Position numbers and translations under genes: made by a program
Source: Mayamaea pseudoterrestris
Taxonomy: Eukaryota > Bacillariophyta > Bacillariophyceae > Sellaphorales > Sellaphoraceae
Direction of reading: 5' to 3'
DNA: 64,000 nucleotides
NCBI GenBank assembly: GCA_027923505.1
Contig: BROI01000026.1
Coordinates: 186,001-250,000, forward strand
Part shown: positions 60,631 through 64,000 of the stretch, in pieces
How positions within the stretch are numbered: the stretch's first letter is position 1
Layout of the letters: each line of letters starts with the position of its first letter
Notes under the pieces: generated by a model
Seen by the model: the letters and a program-made list of their open reading frames with translations, nothing else
Told to the model about the DNA's origin: nothing
Databases searched by the model: none

Positions 60631-62853
60631 TCACAGCTCGTCTCTAGTCTCGTTCAGCAGTTGACTGCGAACAGTGTCGAGATTTAGGCTCAATTTTGGC
60701 TGATTCGTCTCGTCGCTGCCAGTTTCAGGTGCCTGCTTCGTCTTTGCTCGTTGTTGCTGGAAGATTGTTGGTCCATTTTCCTCTATTCGCTTAAGTTGAA
60801 GAACTTTTCGTTTTGGTGCCGTGGCCTGGTTGTCTGAGTCAACCGGCGGCGATGTAATCTTTATTGGATCCTGCACGATGTTTTCCATTAACTCAATACC
60901 CATAGAATCAGCGCCTCGCGAAAGGGGATTCTGACCTTCCGGTACCACATTACGAAACACTTCGATTGCTTGATTGAAATACAAAACACTTTCCTTGAAC
61001 TCTCCACTTGAAAATTTGACAATCGCCATATTGTACAGCAAATCAGCTAAGCTTTCATCCTCTTCCGCGGCATTCTTACGAAATAGAAAGAGTGCCTGAC
61101 TCATATGACTGGTAGCTTGATAAAGATCACCGTTCGACATGTATAAGTATCCAAGTGTCGAATGAATGGCGCTCACATACATTTCATTGGCGTCGACTGG
61201 AATTCCTTCGATTTCGCCATTGTATCCGGAGACTTCTTCAGGTAGGTCGACGCCGCCGTAGCTGAGCATTTTGTATTCTTCCAAAAGGTCTTCGTATTGC
61301 TCGATTGTGCCATCCGTTCCCGGAAACTTGTATGCTTCGCCAACGTTCTTCGACGGACTAATGCCATGTGCCGCATACCAATCCATGGCTTTGTGGTAGT
61401 ACATCGAGGCCTTTTCATATTCCGCTTGCTGCAAAAATGCTCGGGACAACCAAACCAGTAGATTCGCCATACTTTGATAAGCGTCTTGCAGGTCCACTGG
61501 CTGTAAATGCTGCTGAGATTCAAGTATTTCGTAATAGACGGTCAACGCTTGTTCGCCATCCTCCGTGCCGCCCGCAAGTTGGTGAAGCGCAATCTTATTT
61601 TCGCCCATGTGTTGCAGTGCAGACGCTAAATTGACCTGATACAAGACAATCTCCGCCGGATGAATATTCTTGTCGCGCGACTTGAACGACTCAAGGGAGG
61701 ACCGAAAGAACTCTGCACCTTGCTCAAAGTATTGCTGGCTCGCGTGAATACTATTCGTCATGTCTTTCATGCTAGCCGTATACCGTTTTGGAATCTCATT
61801 CTGTTGAACCTCGTCTGAAAGTTCCTCGACAAGAGCTTCCGCAGTGGACTGTTCGTATTCAAGCTGAATGTTTTGAGTGACGCTCATTTGCAGCACACCG
61901 AGTCGCACCAGCGACTGTCCCCAGTAGTAGGCTGCATCAAGCCCGTCAGTACTTGCATAACCGGAAAATGCGTCTTGTTGTTCATCATCTCCTAAATCAT
62001 TTACTTTGGCATCCTTGCAGAACCGAAAGAGTTCCATTGCCTCCATCATGTATTCCTTGGCACGTGACCGCTTGCTTTCGTCAAAGTATGCCACGAGGCT
62101 CCAAAGGTCGCTCATGTAAAAGTACAGGTGCGCCAAAAGGTTCGAGTGTAAAAGTTCAGACTGCACTTGCTGCACAGACTTTTCGTTGCGAGGAATGCTG
62201 GCGAGTTGCTTGCGGTGCACTTGGACGGCCTGCTCCAAGGCATTCATTGATTGATCCGTTAGCAAGTTCACTCGTTTCATGTCAAAAGTTGCAGATTGGC
62301 CACTCGTTTGTCGATACTCGTCACACTCTTCCATGTACTCCTGCAGTAGCGCCTGATGCGCAAGGCCAATGGTGATCAAGACTTGTGCATGATCCGTTGG
62401 GGTCACAGTTTGACGCACTTGCTTAGCGTTGAACTCGAGTCGAATGAGACTGGAAGAAATGTCGTAAGGATATTGTGCATATGGCTTGTTGTATCGAACG
62501 CGACCAATCGTAATGCCATTGACGTCGTGAGTGAAGGTGGATGAAGGTGGTGTCGCTGTCTGTTGTTCTTCGTGCCTCTTGTCGTTCCATCGAACATTTT
62601 CTGTCAGGAATACTTCTGCCTTCACGCATACAGACTCATCATTCACTGTCAGACAATCTTCTAGCTTTAGTTTCTTGTTGTGTTTGCTATTCATTTGCTC
62701 CGAATTGAGAGTGAAGCTGCAAGTGATGGATCCGTCCTCGGCGGATCGACAGTCGAATGACTCAATTCGTGTCATCTCGGATGCAGTGACACAAATTCGA
62801 GCCAGAGCAAGGAATAGACCTATTGAACCTCTTTTTATTTTCGTCGGCATCAT
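60631..62853 (-). CDS. Secreted tetratricopeptide-repeat protein, unknown
   Basis: 740 residues from the first of two Met codons. A signal peptide-like stretch (GSIGLFLALARICVTASEM) leads into a domain with several Cys (FDCRSAEDGSITCSF ... EDCLTVNDESVC), which may form disulfides. The middle and C-terminal parts are helical repeats of TPR type. The clearest are around residues 440-490 (LLVWLSRAFLQQAEYEKASM then YYHKAMDWYA) and 560-640 (HSTLGYLYMSNGDLYQATSH, then LYNMAIVKFSSGEFKESVLY). TPRs mediate protein binding; no catalytic motif is visible. A secreted or ER-lumenal TPR protein of this length is not one I recognise. The tail is Gln/Lys/Ser-rich. It is divergent from the Ku70 gene. Confidence 0.75.
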   Translation of the reverse strand: MMPTKIKRGSIGLFLALARICVTASEMTRIESFDCRSAEDGSITCSFTLNSEQMNSKHNKKLKLEDCLTVNDESVCVKAEVFLTENVRWNDKRHEEQQTATPPSSTFTHDVNGITIGRVRYNKPYAQYPYDISSSLIRLEFNAKQVRQTVTPTDHAQVLITIGLAHQALLQEYMEECDEYRQTSGQSATFDMKRVNLLTDQSMNALEQAVQVHRKQLASIPRNEKSVQQVQSELLHSNLLAHLYFYMSDLWSLVAYFDESKRSRAKEYMMEAMELFRFCKDAKVNDLGDDEQQDAFSGYASTDGLDAAYYWGQSLVRLGVLQMSVTQNIQLEYEQSTAEALVEELSDEVQQNEIPKRYTASMKDMTNSIHASQQYFEQGAEFFRSSLESFKSRDKNIHPAEIVLYQVNLASALQHMGENKIALHQLAGGTEDGEQALTVYYEILESQQHLQPVDLQDAYQSMANLLVWLSRAFLQQAEYEKASMYYHKAMDWYAAHGISPSKNVGEAYKFPGTDGTIEQYEDLLEEYKMLSYGGVDLPEEVSGYNGEIEGIPVDANEMYVSAIHSTLGYLYMSNGDLYQATSHMSQALFLFRKNAAEEDESLADLLYNMAIVKFSSGEFKESVLYFNQAIEVFRNVVPEGQNPLSRGADSMGIELMENIVQDPIKITSPPVDSDNQATAPKRKVLQLKRIEENGPTIFQQQRAKTKQAPETGSDETNQPKLSLNLDTVRSQLLNETRDEL

Positions 62854-63097
62854 CTTGTGTCGTGTAGAACAAACAGAGCGCCAATCAAGAGTCTATATCG
62901 TTCATCTTTCGTGATAATTTGACGAGAGCAAACGCGATGAGCCACTTTGAGTACCGGTACATCCTCGCACCGGTATTCGTTGGATACTGCTTCGCGCTTC
63001 GCAGATTTCGACCATGGCAGAACCGCAGAGATTTGGGGCAGCGGAGCAACTCATGTCATGGATTGCTTTTGCAGTTTGTGATTGAGACACTCGAAAA

Positions 63098-64000
63098 ATG
63101 GATGATGATGACATTGCCGAGCTTTGGGGAGAGGAGGTGAGAAGATTGGCTTGCTAGCAACACTTGAACCTTTAGTGGAAGAGAGTCATGCGCCGAAATG
63201 CATGTTCAATCCTTCTCATCTTGAGGCAATTTGTTTCATATCGTATCATCTTCCTCACGCTTTTAAACTTGTTCAGCCCGACTGGGTTCGCGAATTTAAA
63301 GCGACTTCCGAGGATGACGATGAAGCAACCGGAGAGGATGAGGATGCGGACGAATTAGCTCCGGCCCAGCACGTCATGGTGCTCATTGACTGCGCTCCAT
63401 CCATGTTTCAAGACTTGAATGCAACGAATGATGCCGACAATGCTCAAACTGATTTTGACTCCACAAGGACTAGTATGACTGCCATGGACTGGAGCCTCCA
63501 GGCGTTCAAGCAACTTTATCGCGACGCCATGAAGTCGGCAGTCATTCACAAAGCCGGCAAGCGGAATGGAATTGGCGCTCTTTTGTACAATACTCGCGCC
63601 AGAGAGCCTCTCGTCATGGATCAAGTCAAAAAGAAGCTACTTGTAAAGGAAGAAAAGGCAGAGCATGATGAAAGTGACGACACGGACGACGATGACTATG
63701 ACAGCTCCATTTCAAGGATTGATACAGTGCATGAACTCGTACCACTAGACATTCCAAACACGCCCATGCTCCAGCGAGTCTTGGCTACATTGCCGGATCA
63801 AATCACCCATGAACGTCGAATCGATATAGCGGCAGAATTTGGACATGTCACGAGCGACCATGTCGATGATGACGATGACTGCAAGTATGACTCTCATGTG
63901 CAGCTGCCCATTTATCGAGGCCTCGAACAAGCCAAAAAAATTCTTGATGCGGCCAAATGCGTTCGACACAAGCCGAACAAGGTCAAGGGCAAAATGACTA
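63098..64000 (+). CDS. KU70: Ku70 (XRCC6) homologue, N-terminal part (partial)
   Basis: Proposed join(63098..63136, 63277..>64000), running off the right edge. Exon 1 encodes MDDDDIAELWGEE. The 140-bp intron starts GTGAGA and ends TTCAG, phase 0, and exon 2 starts PDWVREFKATSEDDD. The visible ~255 residues form the start of a Ku-type vWA domain: HVMVLIDCAPSMF (strand 1 with D-x-S-like end), an amphipathic helix (WSLQAFKQLYRDAMKSAVIH), GIGALLYNTRARE (strand 2, typical of Ku70), then an acidic insert, and VHELVPLDIPNTPMLQRV, which corresponds to the 'L..LD.P....++.L' region of Ku70. Ku70/Ku80 bind DNA ends for non-homologous end joining and act at telomeres. Long acidic inserts are extra compared with animal Ku70. 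Ku80 is the main alternative. Confidence 0.72.

Noticed and set aside
62919-63140. 73-codon plus-strand frame before Ku70
   Set aside because: Runs in a different frame across the Ku70 first exon. MDDDDIAELWGEE at 63098 with a good splice donor explains the locus better.

Overview
This window looks like nuclear DNA from a photosynthetic stramenopile, most likely a diatom. Seen directly: short GT-AG introns (69 to 244 bp), many intronless genes, secretory signal peptides followed by an A-x-A-F motif of the kind used for import into complex red-lineage plastids (NAD kinase, M3 peptidase), a secreted LRR protein, and a Ser-Pro ('PS') repeat tract of a type common in diatom genes. The species cannot be named from sequence alone.

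Left arm (1-39.3 kb) is ordinary gene-dense DNA. In order: the N-terminal part of a SWR1-type chromatin remodeller (runs off the left edge), a SAR1 GTPase, a small type I membrane protein, a membrane-anchored glyoxalase II-like metallo-beta-lactamase protein, a ~170-bp satellite (6.4-8.7 kb), a CCCH protein with a C-terminal PAM2 motif, a single 5S rRNA gene with a TATA element (minus strand), a small two-exon membrane protein, a short-chain dehydrogenase, a mitochondrial-type [2Fe-2S] ferredoxin, a membrane-anchored nucleoredoxin-like protein, the ubiquitin ligase UFD2/E4, an unknown membrane protein, a decayed PS-repeat tract, a secretory tandem-SET protein, a PLP aminotransferase, nine short repeats carrying CRE-like ACGTCA motifs, a PIN1 prolyl isomerase, a DUF6940-like protein, a plastid NAD kinase, an HMIT-like sugar/inositol transporter, a 2-kb gene-free stretch, an M3 peptidase, a patatin-like lipase and a small secreted protein.

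Centre (39.8-55.2 kb) is a satellite block: about 35 units of a 348-bp repeat, bracketed by a related ~176-bp repeat, then two units of the same ~170-bp satellite seen at 6.4-8.7 kb, then a 738-bp tandem duplication in which each copy holds a 5S rRNA-derived sequence. The satellite families share a design: a short inverted repeat, mostly with a single-base centre, about every 170-178 bp, with matched substitutions in the two arms. This is the most unusual signal in the window and makes the block a candidate centromere or heterochromatin domain (inference).

Right arm (55.3-64 kb) is again gene-dense: an ABHD14-like hydrolase, the LRR protein, a two-exon glycosyltransferase, a secreted TPR protein and the 5' part of a Ku70 gene (runs off the right edge). 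No operon-like organisation is seen. Several pairs are divergent with short shared promoter regions (ferredoxin/dehydrogenase, thioredoxin/UFD2, lipase/small protein, LRR/glycosyltransferase, TPR/Ku70, aminotransferase/PIN1).
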